DNA of 64,000 nt from Choristoneura fumiferana. Taxonomy: Eukaryota > Arthropoda > Insecta > Lepidoptera > Tortricidae. The notes under the pieces are model-generated. The model saw nothing but the letters and a program-made list of their open reading frames with translations, made no database searches and was not told where the DNA came from. The DNA lies in NCBI RefSeq assembly GCF_025370935.1, contig NC_133481.1, positions 19,620,150 to 19,684,149 of the forward strand. Direction: 5' to 3'. Position numbers and translations under genes: made by a program. Each line of letters starts with the position of its first letter. The stretch's first letter is position 1. Shown piece after piece: positions 10,101 through 20,204 of this stretch.

Positions 10101-11761
10101 GCCATGTCTGTCTGTGTGTCTGCTGTCTGTCCATCCGCGTCTTAAGCTCAGAGACCGTTAGTACCAGAAGGCTGTAATTTGGCATGAATATACATATCAG
10201 TCACGCCGACAAAGTGGTAAAATAAAAAAAACTAAAATAGTAGATTGTACAACAAGAGCATAAAATCAGCCATTTTAGCCAATACATAAATTAGCCACCC
10301 GAGCCGGTACGGCGAGGGTGGATAGACACGTCGAGGGGAAAATAGGTTTAACTTAATTAGGTATACAATACAATACAATACAAAGACTCTTTATTGTACA
10401 CCAGACATAGTAAGCGATACAGAAAACAGATACACAGAAAAAAATATTAGGTATGTAGATTGCGAGGAAATGAAATAGCAACAGTGGAAACAATTATTCC
10501 TTTTCTATGTACCTTTTATTTTGTATGCATTCATCATCATCATCATCATCATCATCAGCCCGAAGACGTCCACTGCTGGACAAAGGCCTCCCCAAATCCA
10601 GTATGCATTATTATCATAACTTCCCTATTATATGTTCAGAAACGACTATCAAATGGCTTATTAAGAAACCTATCTGGGGTGCATCTTAATGTTCACTTAA
10701 AGTACAGTTCATTTAATGTTTACATTAAGTATCGGTAATACTTTTTTAACAATGCATATCTGTAATATTGTAGAAAACTTATGACATGCATGAGATAATA
10801 ATTATTATTATAAATAAAACTTTAGTTTTTTTTTAATACCATCTTTTTAATTATATTGATTGATTTGATTGATTGGCTTAAAATATCGGGATTTGAATAA
10901 GTAAATTTCCACGGAAATACACAAAAATAACATCTTTGATTTCATGATTGTACCTACATAAGTAACGTTTACATTTTCGCCAAATGTCATGACTATGCGT
11001 AGCGGTTGAGATCAATCCCGAGATGATCCCGATTTTGAAAGAAAGAAAAAATGTTTATTCGGCAATATAGGTAAATACATTAACTTTGTAGGTAACATAC
11101 ACTAACTTGATGTAAGTATACTTATAGACAGCCGAAAGGGCTGGCAGCTTAGCAATGCTGAGGTACGGAGCCACAGCGTTGATTTTCAGCTGCAGCCAAA
11201 TAAATAAAATAAAACTGAAAATAATTATGTTATACATTATATCGGGATACGTGACGTAATAACAGAAATAGAACGCAGAAAGTGGAGATGGGCAGGACAT
11301 ATTGCTAGAATGGACCACAGTCGTTGGGCGAGGAGAGTCCTGGAGAGAGACCCTGTGCTAACACCCGCGGTAGAGGACGACCACCAAAAAGATGGACAGA
11401 TGATATCCGGCAACAAGCTGGCGTAAACTGGATGCGAGTGGCAATGAATAGGCAAGACTGGAAAAGTAGAGAGGAGGCCTATGTCCGAAGACAGGCGCTA
11501 TAAGGGCTGTGATAGATAGATAGACAATATATCGGAACAGAAAGTAGCCCGTGTGTTATTCCAAACAGGCCCCTCCCCACACACACATACCTACTCACGA
11601 ACTTTCGCGATTATACTATTGGTAGGATTTATTATTAGGACTTACGCAGGAGGCGTCGTCTGCAAGTTGTATCGTTCCCGGGACAACTCCCGTTCAGAGA
11701 TATCCCCGGCCCCGGATCGGCTCACCGGCGCCGGAGTCTGCTGCTTCAAGCTCTCAGGCAT
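7041..11761 (-). CDS. Unrecognised protein, 5' part of gene (3 exons)
   Basis: I do not recognise this protein. Three minus-strand segments (11646-11761, 9794-10003, 7041-7182) have proper splice sites and compatible phases, and join into one open frame of 156 codons. It starts at an ATG with an in-frame TAG 18 nt upstream. The predicted N-terminus is polar and rich in Pro, Ser and Arg, with basic stretches (KRIRRN, WRRRRD). The third exon is Ala/Leu/Arg-rich and likely helical (EQQAAARIARFMLL), perhaps a coiled coil. The first two exons contain short SP and TP sites (TTPPA, TTPVRP, DLTPTKR) of the kind phosphorylated by proline-directed kinases. The frame is still open at 7041, so more exons are expected to the left. 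Codon composition is GC-rich like the other host exons here. Confidence 0.55.
7380..7498 (-). mobile_element. SINE-2, tRNA-derived
   Basis: On the minus strand, a tRNA-like head with box B GGTTCGATTCCC is followed by AGCGCTGGTCTCTTTCTG and the end CTCAGTTTGTATTTTC. It is almost identical to 29611-29740. Confidence 0.85.
7499..8244. other. Intronic/intergenic, nothing recognised
   Basis: AT-rich sequence without a supported gene or clear repeat. It would lie in the second intron of the unrecognised minus-strand gene. Confidence 0.5.
8245..8385. mobile_element. Family B hairpin MITE
   Basis: A near-perfect palindrome of about 141 bp: CTTGCAAGAAAAATCGTGCA on one side, its complement on the other, with GTTGGCTTTACGGCCTCGCA in the middle. 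Copies lie at 32536-32678 and 58331-58472, and a fragment at 34773-34859. Confidence 0.9.
8386..9018. other. Intronic/intergenic, nothing recognised
   Basis: AT-rich sequence. A short piece at 8930-9000 (TTGCTTCGGTTGGAATGGAA) resembles the block at 1390-1430 and is probably a retroelement fragment. Confidence 0.4.
9019..9280. repeat. GCGAG-rich repeat with inverted symmetry
   Basis: The motif GCGAG recurs many times on both strands (AGCGAGAAGCGAGTAGAGCG on one side, TCGCTCCACTCGACTCGCTC on the other). This gives a GC-rich, self-complementary block of about 260 bp, most likely a degenerate MITE. Confidence 0.55.
9281..9793. repeat. Intronic, low-complexity AACTTTCC repeats
   Basis: Bases 9595-9740 repeat variants of GAAACTTTC and its complement (CGGAAACTTCC, GAAACTTTCCGTTTC). 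No gene is supported between 9281 and 9793. Confidence 0.4.
9794..10003 (-). CDS. Unrecognised gene, exon 2
   Basis: The acceptor is TACTGTTTTACAG and the donor is GAACAG/GTATTT. The exon has 210 bp at about 63 percent GC. One base completes a codon from exon 1, 69 codons follow, and two bases carry into exon 3. It encodes a basic, polar stretch including SLHKSKLFSVPVNKF and SMEDLTPTKRIRR. Confidence 0.6.
10004..11235. repeat. Intron 1 of unrecognised gene: repeat fragments
   Basis: It holds a family A fragment (10063-10230) and a retroelement 3' end on the minus strand (10367-10440, AGACTCTTTATTGTACACC after a TACAA run). It also holds a (CAT)n tract followed by a SINE-like end (10528-10600, ACGTCCACTGCTGGACAAAG) and another minus-strand tail near 11040-11130. 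The His-rich ORF over (CAT)n is not a gene. Confidence 0.55.
11236..11523 (+). pseudogene. Decayed RTE-like LINE ORF2 C-terminus
   Basis: The plus strand reads RRKWRWAGHIARMDHSRW, then ARRVLERDP, then a frame change, then RGRPPKRWTDDIRQQAGVNW and RVAMNRQDWK. These are hallmark C-terminal motifs of RTE-like LINE ORF2 (GHIARM...W; GRPPxRWTDDI). The element ends in (GATA)n. It is frameshifted and lies antisense within intron 1 of the minus-strand gene. Confidence 0.8.
11646..11761 (-). CDS. Unrecognised gene, exon 1 with start codon
   Basis: The ATG is at 11759-11761, with an in-frame TAG 18 nt upstream. There are 38 codons plus two bases before the donor CCTGC/GTAAGT. The sequence begins MPESLKQQTPAPVSR. 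The bases just before the ATG (TTTAAAG) could also be a splice acceptor, so a 5' non-coding exon is possible. Confidence 0.55.
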
Positions 11762-12122
11762 CTTTAAAGTATGCTTCTAAAGTACACTTCGACTTTGAGG
11801 ATATTTCGTGGTTTGAAATGTAAAATATCGCACAGGTGAGTACTTTTGTAATGTTTGATTGTTGACAGGTGAATCGTGATTGATCGGAAATATTTTTCAA
11901 ATTGGGAACGGAATTTTTCCTTTGTTGAGACTTGGATGTCACGCGATTTGAAAAAGTTTAAAAATAGAAGGTTGTATACGGGAACTTAATGAAAATTTAA
12001 AAAAAACCTTGCTGTGCTCTTCAGTTCTTCTCACCAAAGGTGTTATCAAACCGCGGTGTAGATTTTTCAGCTCACATTTATCTGTTGTTTAAGTTATATA
12101 GGTAAGAACTATTACTGATCCT
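11762..12122. other. Upstream of the unrecognised gene, nothing clear
   Basis: AT-rich sequence without a convincing TATA box or initiator on the minus strand. The promoter, if here, is not identifiable by eye. Confidence 0.4.
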
Positions 12123-12787
12123 CAGGCCGCTTATAGACGTCCGCTGTTTTCACCCTTTCACCGGACTGCGGACCGTTTTTTGCAGTGTTGTGTAGTGAAC
12201 CTTTGTTCTACTAATGTCATGTTGACATCTCATACCTTTGTCTACGAAATCATAGTGAAATTGATTATTAAAAGGTTCCAGATTCGCGCTGTCATCGTTC
12301 ATCCACCATTACCTCTAGCAAAACCTACTAGACACTGGCAAAATTGTCCTCCAATGGACAGAGCCATATTTTTCTAAAAAATCTAATCTAAAAGGTTCCA
12401 CCCTGAGCCATAATTGTACTCTACGAATTGTATTCTACTGTGTTAAAAATAAAGTTGTGTTAAATACTTGTGATGTATACATATAATTTAATAATATTGT
12501 AAATCTGTTTTAAAAAAAATATATACCTCGTTGAGTTTCTTGCCGGATTCTTCTCAGCAGAGGTTTTTCCGAACCGGTGGTAGATTTTTTTTTGACATTC
12601 ATAAGTGCTTGTTATAGCCTAAATTGAATAAAGATATTTTGACTTTGAATTCAATTTGTTCGACTGTAAAACGTACACACATTCGTACACACATTCATTG
12701 TAAGTCATACTTACAACACCGCAAGACCGGCAAAAAAACCGGTCCGTTTGTCCGGTGAAAACAACGGACGTCTACAATCGGCCTCAC
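12123..12787. mobile_element. TIR element with nested retroelement 3' end
   Basis: The ends CAGGCCGCTTATAGACGTCC and (complement) AGGCCGATTGTAGACGTCCG form an imperfect inverted repeat that continues into TGTTTTCACCGG. Inside, 12400-12655 is a plus-strand retroelement 3' end (CCGGATTCTTCTCAGCAGAG, CCGAACCGGTGGTAGA, AATTGAATAAAGATATTTTG), also seen at 20205-20535. Confidence 0.65.
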
Positions 12788-13150
12788 TAATAATATAAAT
12801 GTGAAAGTAATACTGTCTGTCGGTCTGTCGGTGTATGTTTGTTTGTTACCTTCAGGCTTAAACGGCTATTAAGATGAAATATGAGATCTTAAAAAGACAT
12901 AGAACAGAGTATATCCGGCTTTCATAGTTCTTTCTCAGAATCAAGAGCACAATCGATTTCCGATAGTTTTAAAACAAAAGGCCCTAAAAAAATGTCAGTT
13001 GGGGACATTGGGATTCACATGGGGATTTTTTAAACGAACCATACTATGTATTTCTAAATTTAAAAAAAGGTACACTTTTTTTTTAAACTTCCGTTCCCGC
13101 GAGAAACAAATTGTTCACTGACGGAGCACGGGCAACAGCTAAGTAGTTTT
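12788..13150 (+). repeat. Family E repeat
   Basis: It starts CACTAATAATATAAATGTGA, has (TGTCTGTCGG)n, and ends ACGGAGCACGGGCAACAGCT. Relatives lie at 53665-53890 (plus) and 15020-15195 (minus). A related end appears at 63890-63985. Confidence 0.6.
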
Positions 13151-13285
13151 CGATTCTTCAAATACAGCTGTGACCGACAGATGGACGGACACTATATATA
13201 GCGATATAAATGGTTCCGTTTGTCATCATTCGGGTACGGAAACCTAAATCATAATGACTAAAAGTACTGTTAAAAATTTCATTTT

Positions 13286-13585
13286 TTATACAAGCTTTTT
13301 TTACTGACGGTACTTTTTGTTGACTGTACTTGCATTGTCATTTAAACCATATCTGTACCAAATTTCCAGTCGGTACTATTAATCATTGAGGAGTTCCCTC
13401 CTGCGGAGACGATCCTGGCAGGACCACCAAGATGTCACTACCAGATTATAGTATTGTCACCAAATTTACATAAGTATGTCAAATTTCAAGTCAATTGGAT
13501 CGCTGGCAGTGGGCCAAATTTAGCTTCCAAGGTTTGACCCAAACAAATAAATAAATAAACAGGGCAAGCTAAAGAAAAGCTTGAA
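13286..13585 (+). repeat. Family C dispersed repeat, best copy
   Basis: It runs from ATACAAGCTTTTTTTACTGA to GCAAGCTAAAGAAAAGCTTG. It includes GAGGAGTTCCCTCCTGCGGA and CCAAATTTACATAAGTATGT, both also present at 63081-63205. Confidence 0.75.
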
Positions 13586-13907
13586 GTAATAAAATTAACG
13601 TGCCCTTTATTAATAAACCACTCACCCTTTCCCTATATTTAGTGCATCCATTCCACCCCTAGTGAATGACAAACCGACCCCTCCCCAGGTAATGGGGGTT
13701 GCGTGTGGCGCCGCGGCGCCAGGCTATGCGTCGCCGAAACGGCGTGCGTAGGTACACTCGAACAAACTGAATCTTGTACCAGGGTGGAACCTTTGTGCAC
13801 TACCATGATGAGATCCCATAGTTTATCAAGGAAATCATATTTATGACCCAGTCATATGGCCATATGGGTTTTCACCTCGGAATGAGATATGTCCTTCCCC
13901 GGGACTC
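13586..13907. repeat. Intergenic with MITE fragment
   Basis: Bases 13752-13800 match one end of the MITE at 61797-61908 (TCGAACAAACTGAATCTTGT and GGGTGGAACC). A GC-rich patch at 13690-13745 contains splice-like sites but no convincing frame. Confidence 0.4.
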
Positions 13908-14195
13908 AAAATATATATCCATCCCAGCCTATATACGTCCCACCGCTGGGTACAGGCCTCCTCTCAAAATGAGAGGGCTTAGGCCGTAGTTCCCACGCGG
14001 GCCCAGTGCGGATTGGGAACTTCACACACACCATTTGCAGGTTTGTGCAGGTTTCCTCACGATATTTTCCTTCACCGTAAAGCTCGTGGTGCACATGAAT
14101 TTCGATAAACTCAGAGGTGCGAGCCGGGGTTTGAACCCACGATCCTCTGCTTGAGAGGCCATAGGTCGAACCACTCGGCCACCAAGACTTGAAAT
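13908..14195 (-). mobile_element. SINE-1, tRNA-derived
   Basis: A minus-strand copy with box B (GGTTCAAACCCC) and the CCACCGCTGGGTACAGGCCT end. The long minus-strand ORF that crosses it into 14367 is a chance fusion. Confidence 0.85.
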
Positions 14196-14280
14196 TTCGT
14201 AGTAGCCCCTGTATATTAAATGATGTCTGTGAGTGCGGCATGGGCACCCAACATATTGTAAAGTCTAGCCAGTCTACTAG

Positions 14281-14375
14281 AGCGACGCCTGGCGGGCGAC
14301 GCGGCAAGTCGGCGCGCTGGCGCGTCTGCTCGAACTTTTGCGTGTGGCGCCGTACTTCGATCCCCACTTCAAAAG
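14281..14375 (+). CDS. Candidate orphan coding exon
   Basis: A 95-bp GC-rich island bounded by AGTCTACTAG (acceptor) and CTTCAAAAG/GTACAT (donor). Between them one frame is open and protein-like: SDAWRATRQVGALARLL, then ELLRVAPYFDPHFKR. It is leucine-rich, amphipathic, and about 75 percent GC at third positions. I do not recognise the protein and see no partner exon. The minus strand is also open here, so strand choice rests on the splice sites and codon composition. Confidence 0.35.
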
Positions 14376-14394
14376 GTACATTTTTTAGTAGGCA

Positions 14395-14840
14395 ATTAGG
14401 GGGACCTGTAATGCTCGACCCTGTACTGCTCAGCCATCACTGTACGACCTAAAAATACGAACTCATTTTAGATATTTTAGATTAGAATTATCAAGTCGTA
14501 CAATATTAGGTCGTGCAGTATTAGGGTGTCCAATTTTGTTATAATCGGAATCCAATCAAATCGAATGGCCATAGATTTGTGTTAGGTTGTGCCAGGACCA
14601 AATTAAGTTATTTTCTACAAAATTTATTAATATTCGGTGTACTTATCAGTCGTGAGAATCGATTGCTTGCTGTCAAAAGTGTGCTCCGATTATTAGGTCG
14701 TACAAAATCAGGTTGTCCCATAGCACCTTGAACATTATCGGTACAGGGTGATAAAGCTCGACCCGTGTTCCAAGTGACATGTGATTGAATTATCAGGTCG
14801 TACAAAATCGGTCGAGCATTATCCAGGTCGTACAATAATT
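14395..14840. repeat. Cluster of GGTCGTACA motifs
   Basis: Variants of AGGTCGTACAAAATC occur in both orientations near 14440, 14489, 14507, 14693, 14793 and 14825, with GCTCGAC and GGTGTCC in between. The block has no ORF and looks like a MITE or regulatory repeat. Confidence 0.5.
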
Positions 14841-15452
14841 ACACCCGCAATTAGGTTTTACGTATTGTGTAACAGGGATCTTTTATGGCTTTATTAGAAT
14901 CATCATCATCATCATCACAGCCTATATAACGCCCCAACCCCAATGAATGCTGGGCCAAACAAACAGGCTTCCTCTCAGAATGATGAGGAATATTAGAACC
15001 ATTTGTTACTAAGTATAATATATGTTCTACTACCCGCGACTGCGTCCGCGTAAATTTCAGTTTTCACTATCCCGCGGGAACTGCAATTTTTCGGGACAAA
15101 ACTATCCTACCTATGTCCTTCTTCGGGATTCAAACTATCTGTATACCGAATTTCATCTAAATCGGTTCAGTGGTTTAGACGTGATGAAGTTGAATATTTC
15201 GCGAACAAATCACTGAATCGAAAAATCGTCTTAGCCGATAAAAGACCTATCCAACGATACCCCACACTAACACTTTTTTATAGTACCATTTTGTCGGCAT
15301 AGTTTAATTATATATCCGTGCAAAATAACAGTTTCTAGCATTGATAGTCCCTGAGCAAAGCCGCGGACGGACAGACAGGCGGACAGACAGACAGACTTGG
15401 CGAAACTATAAGGGTTCCGTTTTTGCCATTTTGGCTCCGGAACCCTAAAAAG
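14841..15452 (-). repeat. Chain of repeat fragments (SINE-1 end, family E, family A)
   Basis: Bases 14895-14990 are a (CAT)n tract plus a SINE-1 end. Bases 15020-15195 are a minus-strand family E copy (TACCCGCGACTGCGTCCGCG). Bases 15196-15452 are a minus-strand family A fragment ending CCGGAACCCTAAAA. Confidence 0.7.
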
Positions 15453-15536
15453 TTGCAAAAGTAGCTTAAGCCCCATTGTCAGAGATGCCCTGTGTACGAC
15501 AATTGGTCGACATTATATTGTGTTTTCGGGATTTCA

Positions 15537-15805
15537 GATCTTCTTCTTCTTAGTCGGACACTCTTGTCAGAGTGGTCGTGGTTGCGCAGACGAGGTACAT
15601 GGAGAGATGTTCGGTGGGTCGCAGACCCTTTCGAGGACAGCCCTCTTAGCGATGTGCTTCCATTTCTGCCGGTTAGAGGCGTTGCGAGTACACTGGACCA
15701 TGGTGGACTCAGTAGCTTTTTTAATCAGGTCAGTCCAGCGAGTTGGTGATCGGCCGCGTGCCCTCCTGCCTTCCACCTGCCCCTGAACCACCAATCTCTC
15801 CATTG
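15537..15805 (-). pseudogene. Decayed LINE ORF2 C-terminus
   Basis: The minus strand reads RLVVQGQVEGRRARGRSPTR, then WTDLIKKATES, then NASNRQKWKHIAKRAV. This matches the C-terminal tail also seen at 53185-53480, a LINE ORF2 tail family distinct from 11236-11523. Confidence 0.7.
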
Positions 15806-16713
15806 AGTTCTCATTTCAGACACTTACTAATAATAGTGGTATTGTGTAAAATAAAAATCGTAGGGAGAGGGAGGGGTGACGTTGAATATGACTTTCCAAA
15901 ATCCGTAAACGTAACATTTTAGACATGAAAATGGTTCAAAACTAAGCAAGTACTGGCTGTTTTGAGTTAATCTAAGTCACTCGAAGTAAATTAAAATATT
16001 TATTACTTTTACTCCCTAGGGACTAAAGTACTCACTTTACTCCCGCCTCTTAAGGCTATATTGACGAGAAGTGAAATAGTAGATTGTTCAACAAGGGAAT
16101 AAAACAATGCCATAATGACACGAGATGTTTCTTGTGGCTATAGTTCGAGTGGCATTATGGTTGTTTAGTCTCCCATTAAATACTCTACTTTTCACTTTGA
16201 ATGCGAGGAAAAAAAACAATGTTCTGTTCAAAATTACAATATTAGGTACTTTTTAAAAACGTACGCTCGACTAATGGACAGGCTATCTGTTCAAAATACA
16301 AATAGGAAAAAAAATTGTTACGCGGTTTATTCTTTTCTTTTATTGCTAATGAAGTGACGTTTTAAATGCTTGCATATTTAGCCAACAGTTTAATAATTTA
16401 AAACTAATTGGACTATGCATATATACATAAAATGAATTAATCCTTAATATAATTGAATAGATTCATATTCTTAATCATTAATTGTGTTTCACGAGACTAA
16501 ATCGTGTTTTTTTTAAATATTTTTGCACGGTTGCCATTTTGAGGTTATTTCCACGCCCTAAAAATCCCCCATTCCCAAACACCGTGCTGGCTGTTTAAGG
16601 GTTTCCAACGTAAATTAAAAAAATACTTTCATCCCTAGAGAATAAAAAGGAGCTTTAGTCCCGATATGCAGAGACTAAACTAACATTTTAAGAGCATGAG
16701 AACCGAAAAAGGA
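15806..16713. repeat. Intergenic with one small hairpin
   Basis: Bases about 16070-16205 form a loose inverted repeat (AGAAGTGAAATAGTAGATTG and ACTCTACTTTTCACTTT), probably a MITE. Nothing else is recognised. Confidence 0.35.
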
Positions 16714-17570
16714 ATATCCCTACCAGGCTATCTCCACTGTAGGATATATGGTTTTTTTTTCCACCTGTCCCACTGGTAGAGATAAGTGGAGCCTATATAG
16801 ACGTTCTTATTTTAGTGGGGATAGGTACGTGGAAATATTATGATTTTTTATCTCTACTGGCGGGGACAGACACAAATTAATTCCATCTATCTCCACTACG
16901 CATGAAGTGTTTAGTAGATAGTCTAGATATGATATAAAAAACTCTTTAAAATATCGTAAGTAGGTATGATAATTTTGATTAGTGGTCCCACGGCTATTGA
17001 CCAACACTGGGTATTAGGTATTAGTCTAAGAGGTGGCAGGATTTTTTAAAACGATCATGGAAACGGTTAGGTTCATTTTTATGTGTTGTAGAGTGTCTGC
17101 TGATGTGAATGATTTTGGTCTGCCTGCTCTCAGTGGTTGCAACTTTTAGATATAGCGCATAAAAGAGGCTTCATAGTTGCGAAAAAAAAACGATAAACAG
17201 AAATGGTCAGTTTTAGTACATACTCGTACATATTCAAAGTATGGCGTCTCCGCATGTGAAACGAATCGGTCTTCCGGTCCTTGTGGTTGTATTTCGGAGC
17301 TATGACGCGCGCAAGTCGCTTTATTGTTGTGAAAAAAAAAACGATAAGGGAAATGGTCAGTTTTGGAACAAAGTCCAAGTATGACATCACCGTCGCTGAA
17401 ACGAGTTGGTCTGCCGGCTCTAAGTGGTTGTATTTCAGAGCTATGATGCTCGCAAGATGCTTAATTGTAAAAGTAAGTCCTTAAATCCCTACCAGAGGGA
17501 TAGTTAGTAGAGATAAATGGATATTTTTTTTCCACCTATCCCTACCAGTGGAGATAGCCTGGTAGGGATA
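16714..17570. mobile_element. 857-bp TIR element with internal tandem repeats
   Basis: The ends TATCCCTACCAGGCTATCTC and its exact complement bound the element. The subterminal poly-T/CCACCT blocks are also inverted. Inside, 17110-17460 holds two to three diverged units of about 150-170 bp, each with GAAAAAAAAACGATAA and AAATGGTCAGTTTT. No transposase is present. Confidence 0.75.
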
Positions 17571-18293
17571 TGTAGGAGGAAGAGGGGAAATATCTATAGT
17601 ACCTACACCTTTCATTAGGTCGATGCATGTATACGATACATATTAACGCTAAGGCTGTATGGATATTATTATGTTCTCGATATACATACATTATATCGAT
17701 ACACAACATAGGTACTAAAGAAGATTAAAATTAGAGGTAAACAATGGGCGACCTTATGTTAAAGAGCGATCTCTTCCAATTAACTTTCGAGCAGTTGAAA
17801 ATGTGAAATAGACATATGCAATGACCATGAATGGATAACAATTTCTAATTTTGATAATTTCAGTAACAGTTTTTGATATTTTTGGCAACTGTAACGTTGC
17901 CGAAACGTCGAGTAAATATTACTCGTGTAAAAATAGCGTGATAAGTCCCGTTTAATGGCATTTGACTATGAATTTCAGTTCAGTTTTTTTTTTTCAATTT
18001 AAATGTTGAAATTCTTCTGTTGTAATGTTAACAACTGTTCCATTAATGTCTCTAAAAATTAGAGTTTTTTTTTCATATTTTCCTGTTTTAAACTACTTCT
18101 TTTACAGTCAAATATCCATTTGTGTGCGGAAAAAAGAACGCTCTATATAACACGATAAATTTACGTCAATCTAATTTAAAGTCTAATATATCGACATCGT
18201 TTAGGTAGAGTCGATACGTGAGAGGTGAGGTCACTATGACAGGTCAAAAAATGCCATAAAAATTCCGCTCTCTGTATATAACTTATGTAACAT
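17571..18293. repeat. Family H repeat, left copy
   Basis: Bases 17815-18281 are the approximate reverse complement of 27424-27770 (AAATTCCGCTCTCTG end, ACAGTCAAATATCCATTTGT inside). The region before 17815 shows nothing clear. Confidence 0.65.
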
Positions 18294-18457
18294 AAGTGTG
18301 CGTCACAGACTGGTCAGTTCTACTTTTACCCGCGACTGCCCGAAAGAGAGTTGTGATTTTTTGGGTTATGATATGTACTTATTACATAGTACATATGTAT
18401 AATGGTTCGGGCAGTCGCGGGTAAAAGTAGAACTGACCAATCTATGACGCACACTTA
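18294..18457. mobile_element. Hairpin MITE with about 50-bp arms
   Basis: Arms begin AAGTGTGCGTCACAGACTGG, continue GTTCTACTTTTACCCGCGAC, and are repeated almost exactly in inverted form at the other end. There is no ORF. Confidence 0.9.
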
Positions 18458-19125
18458 ATTGAATCCAGAATGATGAAACATCGCAACATGCGATAAATTA
18501 ATATACAAAAACAAAAATGTTACCGTGGTACCAAGTCATCGTGATATTTGTAGATACGGCCGCAGAAAATCCGTCCAGTATTTTTGGCATTGTCATTGTG
18601 ACTTTATAGGACGTTGACTGTTCATAATGGTATTGCGTATTGTTATTGTTGTAAAAAATTTAATATGCATTGAAATGAGTCACTATACACCGGAAGATGG
18701 TGCCACAAAATATTAGGTCATTTGTACCAGTATGGCGGTTCTTCAGGGGTCTAATTACGGAATGACAAAAAAGAAAATGATGGTCATAGCGCTGGTACCG
18801 GCGGCCCAATCGCGTGGGCGTTAATCGAACGTGTCGGATAAATAACGAGTGTCGAACGATTTGTTCCACAAAAATGCTTGTATTTTCCGATAGTCGATGA
18901 AAAAAGATGTAGGCGGTAGCGTAATCATACTTCTCCGATGTGACTTACAGCTCGCCATACCGACGCGAACACATTACTTAATTAAAAAAACAATTCACCA
19001 TTTGTACCAGGCTAATTTTTGCACAGCTAATCATCGTCGAGTAGCCATTCACGGAAATCACCTTGCCATACTTTGCCGACGGTTCCCAATGGCCGCCATA
19101 CCGCCGCAAAGGGCTAAACTTTTTT
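18458..19125. other. Intergenic, nothing recognised
   Basis: No supported gene. The 106-residue plus-strand ORF in this stretch has no recognisable domain and no codon signal. Confidence 0.45.
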
Positions 19126-19592
19126 TTTGCAAAACAAAACAAAAATCAAAACTTTTTTATTTTTTTCTAACAAACTTAATCGTAAATTCAATGTACGCCA
19201 TCCTAGACCCCAGCTGACGTCGCCTGTCACTACAAATATTAAACATTTGGCTTTACATATGCTTCTTCGGATAAATTTAAGTGTAATAAAAATTAAAATA
19301 CTTACTAAATCATTTTTAAAAGTCGCTGAACTAATGTTGTTCGGTTTGACCAGTACTATCTATGTTAAGCCGCGTATCCACTAGAGGCAGCCTCGGGCCG
19401 AGCGGCTGCCTCGCTCCGAGGCCGCGCAAGTGGAGACGCTGCCAAAGGCACGGCTCAGACTGAGGCTCCTTTGAGCACGGCCAAAAAACCGACAAAATAT
19501 GGCTCGGCTCGCGGTGCTCGGCCTGAGGCTGCTCTAATGGATACGCGGCTTTAAATTTTAATTATTTGCCCGTGTTACAGGCCACACCCGGT
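19126..19592 (-). mobile_element. Family G long-TIR MITE, interrupted
   Basis: It ends in TTACAGGCCACACCCGG like the copies at 26529-26884 and 34890-35213. It shares GTACGCCATCCTAGA and AAAAGTCGCTGAACTAATGT with them. A second MITE is inserted at 19367-19556. Confidence 0.75.
19367..19556. mobile_element. GC-rich MITE nested in family G
   Basis: The inverted ends AAGCCGCGTATCCACTAGAG and (complement) AAGCCGCGTATCCATTAGAG are flanked by TTAA on both sides. This suggests a piggyBac-like TTAA target duplication. The interior is rich in GGCTCGG, GCCTCGG and similar blocks. Confidence 0.75.
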
Positions 19593-19832
19593 AGATAAGT
19601 GGTGAGTTTGAAATCCGGGAATACCTTTCCACTCTTGAGGTCCAATCGGGCTTCTTTAAAAGTAGGCAACAGGGGGGCTACTACGAAATTCGAAAATCGA
19701 AGTTCATATCGTACCGTCCCTCTCACTCTCGTATTAAATAATATTAGTATCCATAGCACCAGCTTTACTTAGTTTGGGACTAGGTCAATTGGTATCAAGT
19801 GTCCCATGATACCTATTAAAAATATATATATA

Positions 19833-20150
19833 AAATGCCGTGGTGGCCTAGTGATTTGACCTATCGCCTCTCAAGCAGAGGGTCGTGGGTTCAAACCCCG
19901 GCTCGCACCTCTGAGTTTTCGAAATTCATGTGCGGAATTACATTAGATATTTACCACGAGCTTTGTGGTGAAGGAAAACATCGTGAGGAAATTTGCACAA
20001 ATCTGCGAAGCAATTCAATGGTGCGTGTGAAGTACCCAATCCGCACTGGGCCCACGTGGAACTATGGCCCAAGCCCTCTTGTTCTGAGAGGAGGCCTGTG
20101 CCCAGCAGTGGGACGTATATAGGCTGGGATGGATGGTATGATATATAAAA
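19833..20150 (+). mobile_element. SINE-1, tRNA-derived, complete
   Basis: Box A TGGCCTAGTGA and box B GGTTCAAACCCC are present. The body and the end GTATATAGGCTGGGATGGAT match 5204-5520 closely. Confidence 0.9.
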
Positions 20151-20204
20151 TGTGGAATGTGTTCGGAAATAGTTCCGATCCGCATTGGCGATCCAGGGCG
20201 ATCC

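Noticed and set aside
10460..10738. Histidine- or serine-rich small protein
   Set aside because: The run comes from a (CAT)n tail of a SINE-like element, not from a gene.
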